NCBI GenBank assembly: GCA_937129505.1
Contig: CAKZNJ010000187.1
Coordinates: 1 to 10,455 of the forward strand
Reading direction: 5' to 3'
Length of the DNA: 10,455 nt
Source: an uncultured Anaerolineae bacterium
GTDB taxonomy: Bacteria > Chloroflexota > Anaerolineae > Anaerolineales > UBA4823
The notes below the pieces were generated by a model, which searched no databases, was not told the DNA's origin, and saw only the letters and a list, made by a program, of their open reading frames with translations. The position numbers and the translations under genes were made by a program. Positions 1-5,550 of the stretch are shown one piece after another; position 1 is the first letter of the stretch; every line of letters begins with the position of its first letter.

Positions 1-45
1 CGGGCGGCAGGAGATTCGGACAGCATTTGCTCTATTTTTCACAAG

Positions 46-138
46 CCCCACTTGCCCGCTTATCAATGCCTTCTTTCTTGTTGCTACACCCCACTTTGCC
101 CCTTTTTTGCGCGCTGTGGTGCTTGTTCTGCCCCACTT
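46..138. repeat. Three CCCCACTT boxes at 42-43 base pitch
   Basis: The octamer CCCCACTT occurs at 46-53, 89-96 and 131-138, so the starts are 43 and 42 bases apart. On the bottom strand each reads AAGTGGGG. The second and third boxes are both preceded by a similar stretch containing CTTGTT. A related CCCCGTTTTG lies at 151-160. The even pitch of about four helical turns could mean spaced protein binding sites or a decayed tandem repeat. In such low-complexity sequence it could also be chance. Confidence 0.4.
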
Positions 139-154
139 TTTAAGGTGCTACCCC

Positions 155-220
155 GTTTTGCGTACCCCCCTCCCTTTTTGAGCCATTTTTGCCCTTTTTT
201 CAAGGGGGGGTGCGCAAAAC
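155..220. repeat. Long inverted repeat, about 16-bp stem
   Basis: The left arm at 155-170 (GTTTTGCGTACCCCCC) is the reverse complement of the right arm at 205-220 except for one position (T163 against G212). That leaves a loop of 34 bases. In RNA read from the top strand the exception is a U-G wobble; read from the bottom strand it is an A-C mismatch. On the bottom strand the loop contains a second small stem (CCCTT, loop GAAAA, AAGGG). It lies about ten bases after the expected start of the leftward transcript from the promoter at 237-264, so it would fold at the very 5' end of that RNA. There is no U tail after the stem, so a simple terminator is unlikely. Confidence 0.6.
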
Positions 221-236
221 CGTTTCTACATTTTCC

Positions 237-264
237 ATTATACCCCATTTTTCTATTTTGACAA
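237..264 (-). promoter_or_regulatory. Leftward sigma70-type promoter
   Basis: On the minus strand a TTGTCA box (264-259, five of six matches to TTGACA) is followed after 16 bases by a perfect TATAAT (242-237). Transcription would start near 230-229 and run left out of the window through the inverted repeat and the AAGTGGGG boxes. A small GGGC/GCCC hairpin with a six-T loop lies at 266-279, just upstream of the -35 box. The target is either a gene beyond the left edge with a leader of more than 200 bases or a small structured RNA. Confidence 0.5.
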
Positions 265-353
265 GGGGCTTTTTTGCCCATTTTCTCCGCCCCGGCGCTG
301 CCGAGGCAGGACAAACGCTTCGGCTAACGCCGCGCCGCAGGGTTGAAATGGCG

Positions 354-1805
354 CTACCTCTCGCCGGCGCCAGCCTGCCTGCGCGCAATCTGGGCAGCGG
401 CGGCGATCAGCCCCAGCAAAACCCACATGTTCGGCAGGGCAAAGGAATCAAACGAAAAGGCTGCCACCGCCAAACTGAACAGCCCAAAGAGCGCCGCCGT
501 CCCCCAAGTCCGCTGCTCGCCCTGCGGCGACAACCACAAAAACAAGGCGCAGCCCAAATGGGCGATCAGAAAAACCAGAAACCCCCCCATCCCCAGCAAG
601 CCGTTTTCCGCCAATATCCGCAGATAGAGGTTCTTGGGGGTGATCAGGCGGTTGCGCCCTTCTTCGGGCGAGATGATGCGCAACAATTCGGGCGTCGGCG
701 CCAGCGGCTCATCAGGAAGCATCTTCTCAAAAAAGAAGGCGTAGTTCCCTGGCCCAACCCCCAAAAAGGGATACGCCTGATAGGTGTTCAGGGCGGTTTC
801 GCTGTAGGTCAGGCGGGCATTGAAACCGATATAGTATAAGAAGCGCTCAAAACTGGTATCCTGCGTTTCCAGCCAGTAAGTCCAGATGCGGGCGAAAAAA
901 TCGTTCTTACGTCCCACAAAAAACGTCATCCCAACGAAGAGCAGCAGAACGAGCGCTGCTTCCAGCGCCAGGCGCGCTCCCATCTTGAGCAGGGAAAAGC
1001 CGCGCTGGCTAAATTGACGCAGGCGGAACAAAATCAGCGCCGCCAGAGCCAGCACCGCCAGATTGACATAGCCGGCGCGCGAAAAGGTAAAGGCAATGAG
1101 CATCACCGCCCAAGCCAGCAGCAGCCATTCCACGGTCACCCGCCGCCAGCGCCACGCAAAGAGGGAGCTGTTGTTTACGATTGCCGCCAACAGCCAGGGG
1201 ATCAGCAGAAGGTTGATCTGTTCGGCAAACCAATTTGGCTCATAGGTGGCGCCGGAAATGCGCGTGGGGAAGAGCTTGCGCAAGGAAAAGGCTTTCTGAA
1301 TTTGGTTGAGCAGGTTGAAGTAAGCGCTGTTGAAATGCAGGATATAGAGCGTCTGCAACGAGCCCCAGACGAAGGCAAAGCTAAAGCCAACTGTCATCCA
1401 ACGCAGGGCGGAGCGCAGTTCGGCGGGCGATTCGGGCATTATCGCCACGGTCAAATAAAAGGACAAGCCGATTGCCAAGGTAATCAGGGCGCGCAGGACA
1501 CGGTCGGTCACTGAGACTCCCAAGACGGGTTCGATGCCCAGCAAGAAGGATGCGGCAGCGCTGATGAGGACTGCCAGCGTAAAGGGAAGAAGGGTCAGCA
1601 GGGTGCGCGGCAGGGGGCGGCTGAAGAGCCGCGGCAGAGTTGCCAACGGCAGAAGCAAAAGCAAAGGATAGAGGGAGAGCGGACGCACCAGCGTTCCGCC
1701 CCCCAAACCCGAGGGGAAGAAGCGGAAGCTGGTGATCGGCAGGAAGAGCCAAAACGCAATCCACGCCAGCCGTTGCAAGATGAGCAGGAAGGAGCGCAGT
1801 TTCAT
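354..1805 (-). CDS. O-antigen ligase/polymerase-like membrane protein
   Basis: This 483-residue protein is strongly hydrophobic with about ten predicted membrane segments and a large outer loop near residues 295-390, the layout of the Wzy/WaaL family (Wzy_C domain). Members join or polymerise undecaprenyl-linked sugar chains on the outer face of the cytoplasmic membrane. Visible motifs are FSRAG (241-245), the conserved Ser-Arg region, GVGPGNY (349-355), and NLYLRILAENGLLG (392-406 region), which matches the family's usual His-Asn-x-Tyr-Leu...Glu-x-Gly block. The histidine usually found before that Asn is a lysine here (K391). The start ATG directly follows the TAG of the Wzz-like gene, and a purine-rich AGAGGGGGG lies just before it, so translation is probably coupled. 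The partner suggests polymerisation of a surface polysaccharide with controlled length. Polymerase and ligase cannot be told apart from sequence alone. The family call is firm; the substrate is unknown. Confidence 0.85.
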   Translation of the reverse strand: MKLRSFLLILQRLAWIAFWLFLPITSFRFFPSGLGGGTLVRPLSLYPLLLLLPLATLPRLFSRPLPRTLLTLLPFTLAVLISAAASFLLGIEPVLGVSVTDRVLRALITLAIGLSFYLTVAIMPESPAELRSALRWMTVGFSFAFVWGSLQTLYILHFNSAYFNLLNQIQKAFSLRKLFPTRISGATYEPNWFAEQINLLLIPWLLAAIVNNSSLFAWRWRRVTVEWLLLAWAVMLIAFTFSRAGYVNLAVLALAALILFRLRQFSQRGFSLLKMGARLALEAALVLLLFVGMTFFVGRKNDFFARIWTYWLETQDTSFERFLYYIGFNARLTYSETALNTYQAYPFLGVGPGNYAFFFEKMLPDEPLAPTPELLRIISPEEGRNRLITPKNLYLRILAENGLLGMGGFLVFLIAHLGCALFLWLSPQGEQRTWGTAALFGLFSLAVAAFSFDSFALPNMWVLLGLIAAAAQIARRQAGAGER

Positions 1806-2846
1806 CTACCCCCCTCTTGTCTCCCGCCGCCATTGGAGAACCGCCGAGCCGACCAACAGCCCAACCAACAGGGTGGAAACACCCCCGACCAAGGCGGCGA
1901 GAGGTTCAGTGCGCAGGGGGCGCGGGGCTTTGATTTCGGCGTTCAGTTCATCCACGCCGAGGTAAAGCGAAAGATACCACGAAGCGGCGGCGAGGTCGTT
2001 GTATTGGGTGGTGAGCTCACTCAAGCGCGCTTCCAGCGACGGCATTCCCGCTTGCAGGAGCTCCCGCTCGGTTTCCACGCTCGCCAACGCTGCTTCGACC
2101 CACGGTTGATAGGCGATCGCCGGTGCGTCCTCGGCAGGGAGGGAAGCCAGCAGGGGGTTTTCAGCCGCTGGTGACTGATCGAGGCGCAGGGCGATCTCCA
2201 GCAAGCGCCACCGCTGTAAAGGAGGGAGGCGCTGCTCAGCCAGGTTCGCCTCGCTCCACGGTTGCCAGCCTTGCAAGACCGCCACCATCGCTTGCAGTTC
2301 GATCAATCGCTGCTCGGTGGCTACCTTTGCCTGAGCGATGGCTTGCAGCTCGGCGTGCACCTGCTTTAGCTGATGGGTGAGCTGAGCAATCCGCTCCATC
2401 TCTTCGAGGACGACCGCCTTCCAAACCGTTACCAGTTGGGCAGCGCGCTGGGGGTTCGGGTCTTCAGCCACCAAGTGCCACACCCCGGCGTTGCGCCAAT
2501 AGACATGCAGGCGCTGGCGCAGATCGGCAGGGGTTTGCGATTGCCAGAAGGAGTCCTGTTGGCTGAGGCGCTCTTGCACGAGGGTGAGCAGGTAGTCGGA
2601 GAGGATAAGGGCTTGCAGTTGACCCATCTCCCAGTTCTTGTAATCATCCACATTGCGAAAGATGGCATCGGATTGATAGAAGACGCCCAAATCTGCTTCG
2701 GCGCGATAAGGGGCTGGCAGGAGGTTGGCGGCCAGCCAGCCGACGGCACTGCCGATGAGAAAGAGGGCAAGGAAGAGGTACCAGCGGTGGGCGAGAGCGA
2801 AGAATTCCTCCCGCCATGAGAACTCAGGGGAAAGCGAAGCGTTCAT
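1806..2846 (-). CDS. Wzz-like polysaccharide chain-length/co-polymerase protein
   Basis: This 346-residue protein has the two-anchor layout of Wzz-type polysaccharide co-polymerases: a short cytoplasmic N-terminus, a membrane segment at about 22-42, a long outer helical region, and a second membrane segment at about 316-337 followed by a short basic tail (RRETRGG). The outer part has coiled-coil-like heptads at about 148-190 and 250-285. The Pro-rich stretch before the second anchor (KAPRPLRTEP) is typical of the family. There is no C-terminal tyrosine kinase domain, so it is not a fused BY-kinase. Such proteins sit with Wzy polymerases and set chain length, which fits the touching downstream gene. 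The ATG start is well placed for the first anchor, but no clear Shine-Dalgarno sequence precedes it. A possible promoter lies about 50 bases upstream. Sequence identity to named Wzz proteins cannot be judged here; the call rests on architecture and context. Confidence 0.75.
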   Translation of the reverse strand: MNASLSPEFSWREEFFALAHRWYLFLALFLIGSAVGWLAANLLPAPYRAEADLGVFYQSDAIFRNVDDYKNWEMGQLQALILSDYLLTLVQERLSQQDSFWQSQTPADLRQRLHVYWRNAGVWHLVAEDPNPQRAAQLVTVWKAVVLEEMERIAQLTHQLKQVHAELQAIAQAKVATEQRLIELQAMVAVLQGWQPWSEANLAEQRLPPLQRWRLLEIALRLDQSPAAENPLLASLPAEDAPAIAYQPWVEAALASVETERELLQAGMPSLEARLSELTTQYNDLAAASWYLSLYLGVDELNAEIKAPRPLRTEPLAALVGGVSTLLVGLLVGSAVLQWRRETRGG

Positions 2847-2881
2847 GAGTTGGATTTTACTTGATAACTGCCCCGAATAAG

Positions 2882-2904
2882 GCTTGATTTCTAGGGTTTG
2901 TCAA
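2882..2904 (-). promoter_or_regulatory. Possible weak promoter for the Wzz-like gene
   Basis: On the minus strand a perfect TTGACA (2904-2899) lies about 50 bases before the Wzz-like start codon. At a 17-base spacing the -10 position reads CTTATT, only three of six matches to consensus. An alternative TAAAAT nearer the gene has no good -35 box at normal spacing. This is a weak call. Confidence 0.25.
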
Positions 2905-2930
2905 AAAGAAGGTCGCTTTCTTCCGTGGGG

Positions 2931-3011
2931 TGTCGAACGAGGTCACTCCGCATGTCATGTCGAACGCAGTAAATTCACGTGTCCTGTCGAACGAAGTGAG
3001 CAACGGTGATA
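2931..3011. repeat. Three degenerate 27-base tandem repeats
   Basis: TGTCGAACG occurs at 2931-2939, 2958-2966 and 2985-2993, an exact 27-base period. The rest of each unit is degenerate: units one and three continue with GA(G/A)GT-like sequence, and units one and two end in TGTCA or TGTCC. The look is that of the short dispersed repeats of the type TGTCATTCCGAACGAAGTGAG that are scattered between genes in many bacteria. The array ends about five bases from the stop codon of the IS110 remnant. It is not a CRISPR array, because the units are contiguous and no spacers exist. Confidence 0.6.
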
Positions 3012-3015
3012 AAAG

Positions 3016-3300
3016 TCAAGAGGGATGGGAAGGTTTCCAAGCTTGATGGTCTCGCATCATGGCATTGAGGAGGGTGAGTAATTTCCGCATACAAGCGACC
3101 ATCGCCACTTTGAATTGCTTCCCCGAACTGAGCAAACGCTGGTAAAAGTCTCGGATCACGGGATTGAAGCGAATGGCAGACAGCGTTGCCATGTACAAGG
3201 CACTGCGCAGGCTGCTGCGCCCGTGGCGGATACAACGCTTGCCCCGCAGCTTGCCGCTGTCGTGGGCGAAGGGTGCTACTAGGTGAGCCGTCGCTATCGC
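3016..3300 (-). pseudogene. IS110-family transposase, C-terminal remnant
   Basis: About 95 codons read in one frame and end in TGA at 3018-3016. The sequence has the hallmarks of the C-terminal transposase domain of IS110 elements (Transposase_20): VAPFAHDSGKLRGKR, then RHGRSSLRSALYMATLSA, then NPVIRDFYQRLLSSGKQFK, then ACMRKLLTLLNAM. The DSG serine lies in the stretch where I place the catalytic serine of the family. The N-terminal DEDD/RuvC-like domain, roughly 200 residues, is absent. No in-frame ATG precedes Met at 3198, the family residues fade out near 3283, and an upstream in-frame stop lies near 3325, so this is a dead 5'-truncated copy. A longer frame read one base out (MSFRRSDSDG...) is a shadow. 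It lies between the Wzz-like gene and the binding-protein gene and is flanked by short repeats. Confidence 0.85.
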
Positions 3301-3303
3301 TCC

Positions 3304-3315
3304 TTCGGAATGACA
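3304..3315 (-). repeat. Inverted copy of the TGTCAT..CGAA repeat
   Basis: Read on the minus strand this is TGTCATTCCGAA. It matches TGTCATGTCGAA at 2953-2964 on the plus strand in ten of twelve positions. The two copies face each other 363 bases apart with the IS110 remnant between them. Beyond the twelve bases similarity is loose. The rest of 3301-3422 holds nothing else that I can support apart from a small GGAAA/TTTCC stem at about 3361-3380. Confidence 0.35.
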
Positions 3316-3422
3316 CTCCCTATGTTCCTAATCTCGAACTGACGTTAAGAATATCCCCAAAGGAAAGCCCCCCTGTTTCCATATGATTGCCCTCGGTCGT
3401 GGCGGTTGGAAAGGAACCTACA

Positions 3423-5117
3423 TCATGGCTGGGTAGTAGGTTCGGCAGCGCCTTGGGGGCGTTGTGCCCGCACATACCAGCGCAGCATGTTCAAAAAGCG
3501 GTCTGTCGGATCAAAGAGAGGCCCGATGCGGACGTTTTGGATGGAGTCATCGACCGCATAGTTATAAACGGGGTAAAACAGCGGCAATGCCGGCAGTTCG
3601 CTCAAGAAACGCACTTGAAAATTGCGATACAAGCGCGCGCGTTCCCCCCAATCGGTGGTAATGCGTGCCTTTTCTAGGTATTCGCTCGCCAAACGGTCAT
3701 CCCATTGGGAATAGTTCTGCCCTTCGGCAATCTGAGCTTGATCCCAAAAGGGATAGGGATCGGGATCTGGGGAGCGGGTAAAGTTCAATTCCACTAAAGC
3801 CGCATGATAACTGCGTGGTTCTAAATATTGGCTCATTAAGGTCTCAAATGGCACGCCTTTGAGGGTTACCTTCACACCCAAATTCGCCCAGCTTTGTCTC
3901 ACCATCTCAGCCATCTCGGCAAATTCAGGAGTTTCCGGATAGACTAGCTCAAAACTCAAAGTCACCCCATCCTTGGCACGTGCTTCCCCACCCTCCGCCG
4001 GAAAGGTGTAACCGGCTTTCTTGATCAGCTCCAACGCCGCTTCGGGGTTGTAGGCAATGCGTTCTGTCTCTTCGTAGTATGCCCATGTGCCGGGCAAAAT
4101 CACACTGTCGGCGATGATCGCCTGACCTCCCCATAATTGATCTACCATGCGCTGGCGGTTTAATCCCATCAACAAGGCGCGGCGAATCGTAGCATCTTGA
4201 AAGAATGGTAAATCAGGATGATCTAGATTGAGGAAAAGGATCGTCAAGGCAGGTAAGCGCGCAGAGTATAGATTCAAGCCTACCTCGGCGAGCACATCCT
4301 TCAGAATCGCCTCATCCACGCGGCTGATACCGAGAACCTCCTTGGCACGATAGGCGCTGAGTGCAGCATTGGTGTCCGGGTAATAACGAAAGATCACCTC
4401 GTCAATGTAAGGTCGCCCGAGGTAATACGACTCGAAGGCTTGCAATGAAACGCCGACTATCTGACCTTCTTCGCTGAGAAAGCGTTGAAAGCGAAAGGGT
4501 CCACTACCGATTGGCTGTAAATTGAACGGGGCACTCTCCATTGCCTCTACACTCGTCCCTCCCAAGAGGTGTTTGGGGAGAATGCCAAAGGTCAGATAAT
4601 CTAAAAAAGGGGCAAATGCGGCTGGCAGGCGAAATTGCAAGGTTTTGTCATCCAGAGGCAGCACCTGAATTTGGCGCCACATCTCTTTGATATCGTTCGG
4701 GAGGGGAGAGGCTTCGCTGCGCAGGGCATCGACCGTGAAAATGACATCATCACTGGTAACCGGTGCTCCATCATGCCAAATGGCTTGCGGGCGAATGGAG
4801 AAATTGTAGGTTTTCCCATCGGCAGATACTCCCCATGACTCGGCAAGGTCTGGCTGGGGCAAACCGCGCTCATCGAACTGGATCAAGCCTGAGTACAACA
4901 AGCGGTTGACATCTCGGTCAGCCGCATTGGTGTAATCCAAGACCGGATTGAGTCGTCCGAGACGGCCGATCAGCGCTTCACTATATATTCCACCGCTGAT
5001 CGGTTGCAATCCCCCGCCGATCGCTTGCGGCGAAGTGGGTTGCTGACTCCAAAGCAACAGGGCGATGGCGATCAGGGAGAGCCCCAGCAGGATCAATTGC
5101 CAACGGAAGGATTTCAT
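3423..5117 (-). CDS. ABC transporter peptide/solute-binding protein (SBP_bac_5)
   Basis: This 564-residue protein is an extracellular solute-binding protein of the oligopeptide/dipeptide/nickel family (SBP_bac_5). Residues 91-128 hold the family signature, LAESWGVSADGKTYNFSIRP followed by AIWHDGAPVTSDDVIFT; PIGSGPFRF lies at 202-210; further family blocks are FLNLDHP and IRRALLMGLNRQRMVDQLWGG. Such proteins deliver peptides or similar solutes to an inner-membrane permease. Residues 7-23 form a hydrophobic segment after a Lys/Arg start, but no lipobox cysteine exists anywhere near it, so the protein is either secreted by signal peptidase I or anchored by an uncleaved helix. No permease or ATPase gene adjoins it, so the partner must lie elsewhere. 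It follows secG by 66 bases. The ATG fits the signal sequence, yet the bases just before it (TTCTCTTCC) are not a Shine-Dalgarno site; GAGGAG lies about 20 bases upstream within a hairpin. The ligand cannot be told from sequence. Confidence 0.88.
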   Translation of the reverse strand: MKSFRWQLILLGLSLIAIALLLWSQQPTSPQAIGGGLQPISGGIYSEALIGRLGRLNPVLDYTNAADRDVNRLLYSGLIQFDERGLPQPDLAESWGVSADGKTYNFSIRPQAIWHDGAPVTSDDVIFTVDALRSEASPLPNDIKEMWRQIQVLPLDDKTLQFRLPAAFAPFLDYLTFGILPKHLLGGTSVEAMESAPFNLQPIGSGPFRFQRFLSEEGQIVGVSLQAFESYYLGRPYIDEVIFRYYPDTNAALSAYRAKEVLGISRVDEAILKDVLAEVGLNLYSARLPALTILFLNLDHPDLPFFQDATIRRALLMGLNRQRMVDQLWGGQAIIADSVILPGTWAYYEETERIAYNPEAALELIKKAGYTFPAEGGEARAKDGVTLSFELVYPETPEFAEMAEMVRQSWANLGVKVTLKGVPFETLMSQYLEPRSYHAALVELNFTRSPDPDPYPFWDQAQIAEGQNYSQWDDRLASEYLEKARITTDWGERARLYRNFQVRFLSELPALPLFYPVYNYAVDDSIQNVRIGPLFDPTDRFLNMLRWYVRAQRPQGAAEPTTQP

Positions 5118-5131
5118 GGAAGAGAACGTGA

Positions 5132-5157
5132 GAGTCTCCTCGCTGTGGAGAGGACTC
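5132..5157 (-). promoter_or_regulatory. Hairpin in the leader of the binding-protein gene
   Basis: GAGTC (5132-5136) pairs with GACTC (5153-5157), and the stem extends inward through about ten positions with one wobble and one mismatch around a loop of six bases. On the minus strand the right arm holds CGAGGAG, the only Shine-Dalgarno-like sequence near the start codon. It may therefore control access to that site, or serve as a weak terminator or mRNA end after secG. There is no clear U run after it. Confidence 0.35.
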
Positions 5158-5183
5158 TAAGCCCAGATTGGTTGAAACAGGCG

Positions 5184-5408
5184 TTATCCTGCCACCATGA
5201 CTGTGGCAATAGCGAGCAAAACAAAGATCACACTCAAGACGATGGTCAGGCGAAAGAGGGTTTTCTCCACTCCCCGCCGAGCGGTAAAAAAGCCACCGCT
5301 ATCGCCGCCGCTCAATCCCCCCAACCCTGCCCCTTTGCTTTGCAAGATCACGCTCGCGATCAGGGCGATCGACACAATGATTAAAGCGACATCTAAATAT
5401 CGTTCCAC
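5184..5408 (-). CDS. secG: Preprotein translocase subunit SecG
   Basis: This 74-residue protein has two membrane helices (about 5-22 and 52-72) joined by the Gly-rich loop KGAGLGGLSGGDSGGFF and then TARRG, the hallmark of SecG. SecG is a small partner of SecYE in the Sec channel in the cytoplasmic membrane and aids SecA-driven export. I chose the GTG at 5408-5406: it gives the usual N-terminus just before the first helix, and a good GGAGG lies five bases upstream (5418-5414). A GTG at 5447 would add 13 residues, but it sits inside a hairpin without a ribosome binding site and is less likely. The gene is followed after 66 bases by the binding-protein gene on the same strand, which may share its transcript. 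Length and loop sequence are typical. Confidence 0.93.
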   Translation of the reverse strand: MERYLDVALIIVSIALIASVILQSKGAGLGGLSGGDSGGFFTARRGVEKTLFRLTIVLSVIFVLLAIATVMVAG

Positions 5409-5413
5409 ACAAG

Positions 5414-5418
5414 CCTCC
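5414..5418 (-). promoter_or_regulatory. Ribosome binding site deciding the secG start
   Basis: GGAGG on the minus strand, with five bases (CTTGT) between it and the GTG at 5408-5406. This spacing supports the 74-residue form over a 13-residue N-terminal extension. Confidence 0.75.
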
Positions 5419-5439
5419 GTAGAATGAAAGGTGCACTCC

Positions 5440-5454
5440 AAGAGCACCGCTCTT
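5440..5454 (-). promoter_or_regulatory. Small perfect hairpin in the secG leader
   Basis: AAGAGC (5440-5445), a three-base loop, and GCTCTT (5449-5454) form a perfect six-base-pair hairpin about 30 bases upstream of the secG start. There is no U run after it on the minus strand, so it is more likely an mRNA 5' structure than a terminator. Its role is unknown. Confidence 0.35.
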
Positions 5455-5458
5455 AGCT

Positions 5459-5482
5459 AAAAACAGGACATTGTTTTCCTGT
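5459..5482 (-). terminator. Weak intrinsic terminator after the nucleotidyltransferase operon
   Basis: On the minus strand ACAGGA (5482-5477) pairs with TCCTGT (5468-5463) around an eight-base loop, followed by TTTT and then AGC. The stem is only six base pairs with three G-C pairs, so termination may be partial. It lies about 70 bases after the stop codon of the nucleotidyltransferase gene and before secG, so it would separate the two transcription units. A TATAAT box lies just upstream, so the same hairpin could also form at the 5' end of a secG transcript. Confidence 0.4.
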
Positions 5483-5492
5483 CAGGTTGGTG

Positions 5493-5498
5493 ATTATA
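5493..5498 (-). promoter_or_regulatory. Candidate -10 box for the secG transcript
   Basis: A perfect TATAAT on the minus strand, 85 bases upstream of the secG start codon. No recognisable TTGACA-like box lies at a 16-18 base distance and there is no extended -10 TG, so the promoter call rests on this hexamer and its position between two operons. Confidence 0.3.
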
Positions 5499-5550
5499 CC
5501 TTAAGATAGGACGCCCCTGATTAAGGATTGCTGATAATTCGCCCTAGAAA

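Larger units (their letters stand above)
1..353. other. Non-coding, homopolymer-rich intergenic stretch
   Basis: No credible gene is seen here. The top strand is rich in C and T runs, so the bottom strand carries alternating A and G runs of 3 to 7 bases. Short open frames cross it on both strands, but they are made of homopolymer-derived residues and match no family that I recognise. The stretch holds a leftward promoter, a long inverted repeat and three CCCCACTT boxes, listed separately. A leftward gene may begin near the edge: on the minus strand an ATG at 26-24 opens a frame to position 1, but only eight codons are visible and no Shine-Dalgarno sequence is obvious. I see no convincing terminator for the membrane protein gene that ends at 354; only small GC-rich hairpins without a U tail lie between 280 and 350. 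Confidence 0.6.

Noticed and set aside
84..314. 76-residue minus-strand frame in the left spacer
   Set aside because: It is built from G and A runs (Lys/Gly-rich), crosses the inverted repeat and promoter, and has no recognisable family.
189..839. 216-residue plus-strand open frame
   Set aside because: It overlaps the well-supported Wzy-like gene on the other strand and its sequence is low-complexity (Gln/Arg/Pro-rich), typical of an antisense shadow in GC-rich DNA.
1014..1514. 166-residue plus-strand open frame
   Set aside because: It is antisense to the Wzy-like gene, with no family motif and a Gln/Gly-rich shadow composition.
2373..2819. 148-residue plus-strand open frame
   Set aside because: It is antisense to the Wzz-like gene, whose two-anchor layout is far more convincing.
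2931..3011. Possible CRISPR array
   Set aside because: The 27-base units are contiguous and degenerate with no spacers, and no cas genes are nearby.
2975..3316. 113-residue minus-strand frame over the transposase remnant
   Set aside because: It is one frame off the IS110 reading frame; the family motifs are only in the frame that ends at 3016.
5004..5384. 126-residue plus-strand open frame
   Set aside because: It is antisense to secG and the start of the binding-protein gene and has a shadow composition.
5409..5447. 13-residue N-terminal extension of SecG
   Set aside because: The upstream GTG has no ribosome binding site and lies in a hairpin, whereas the GTG at 5408 has GGAGG at good spacing.
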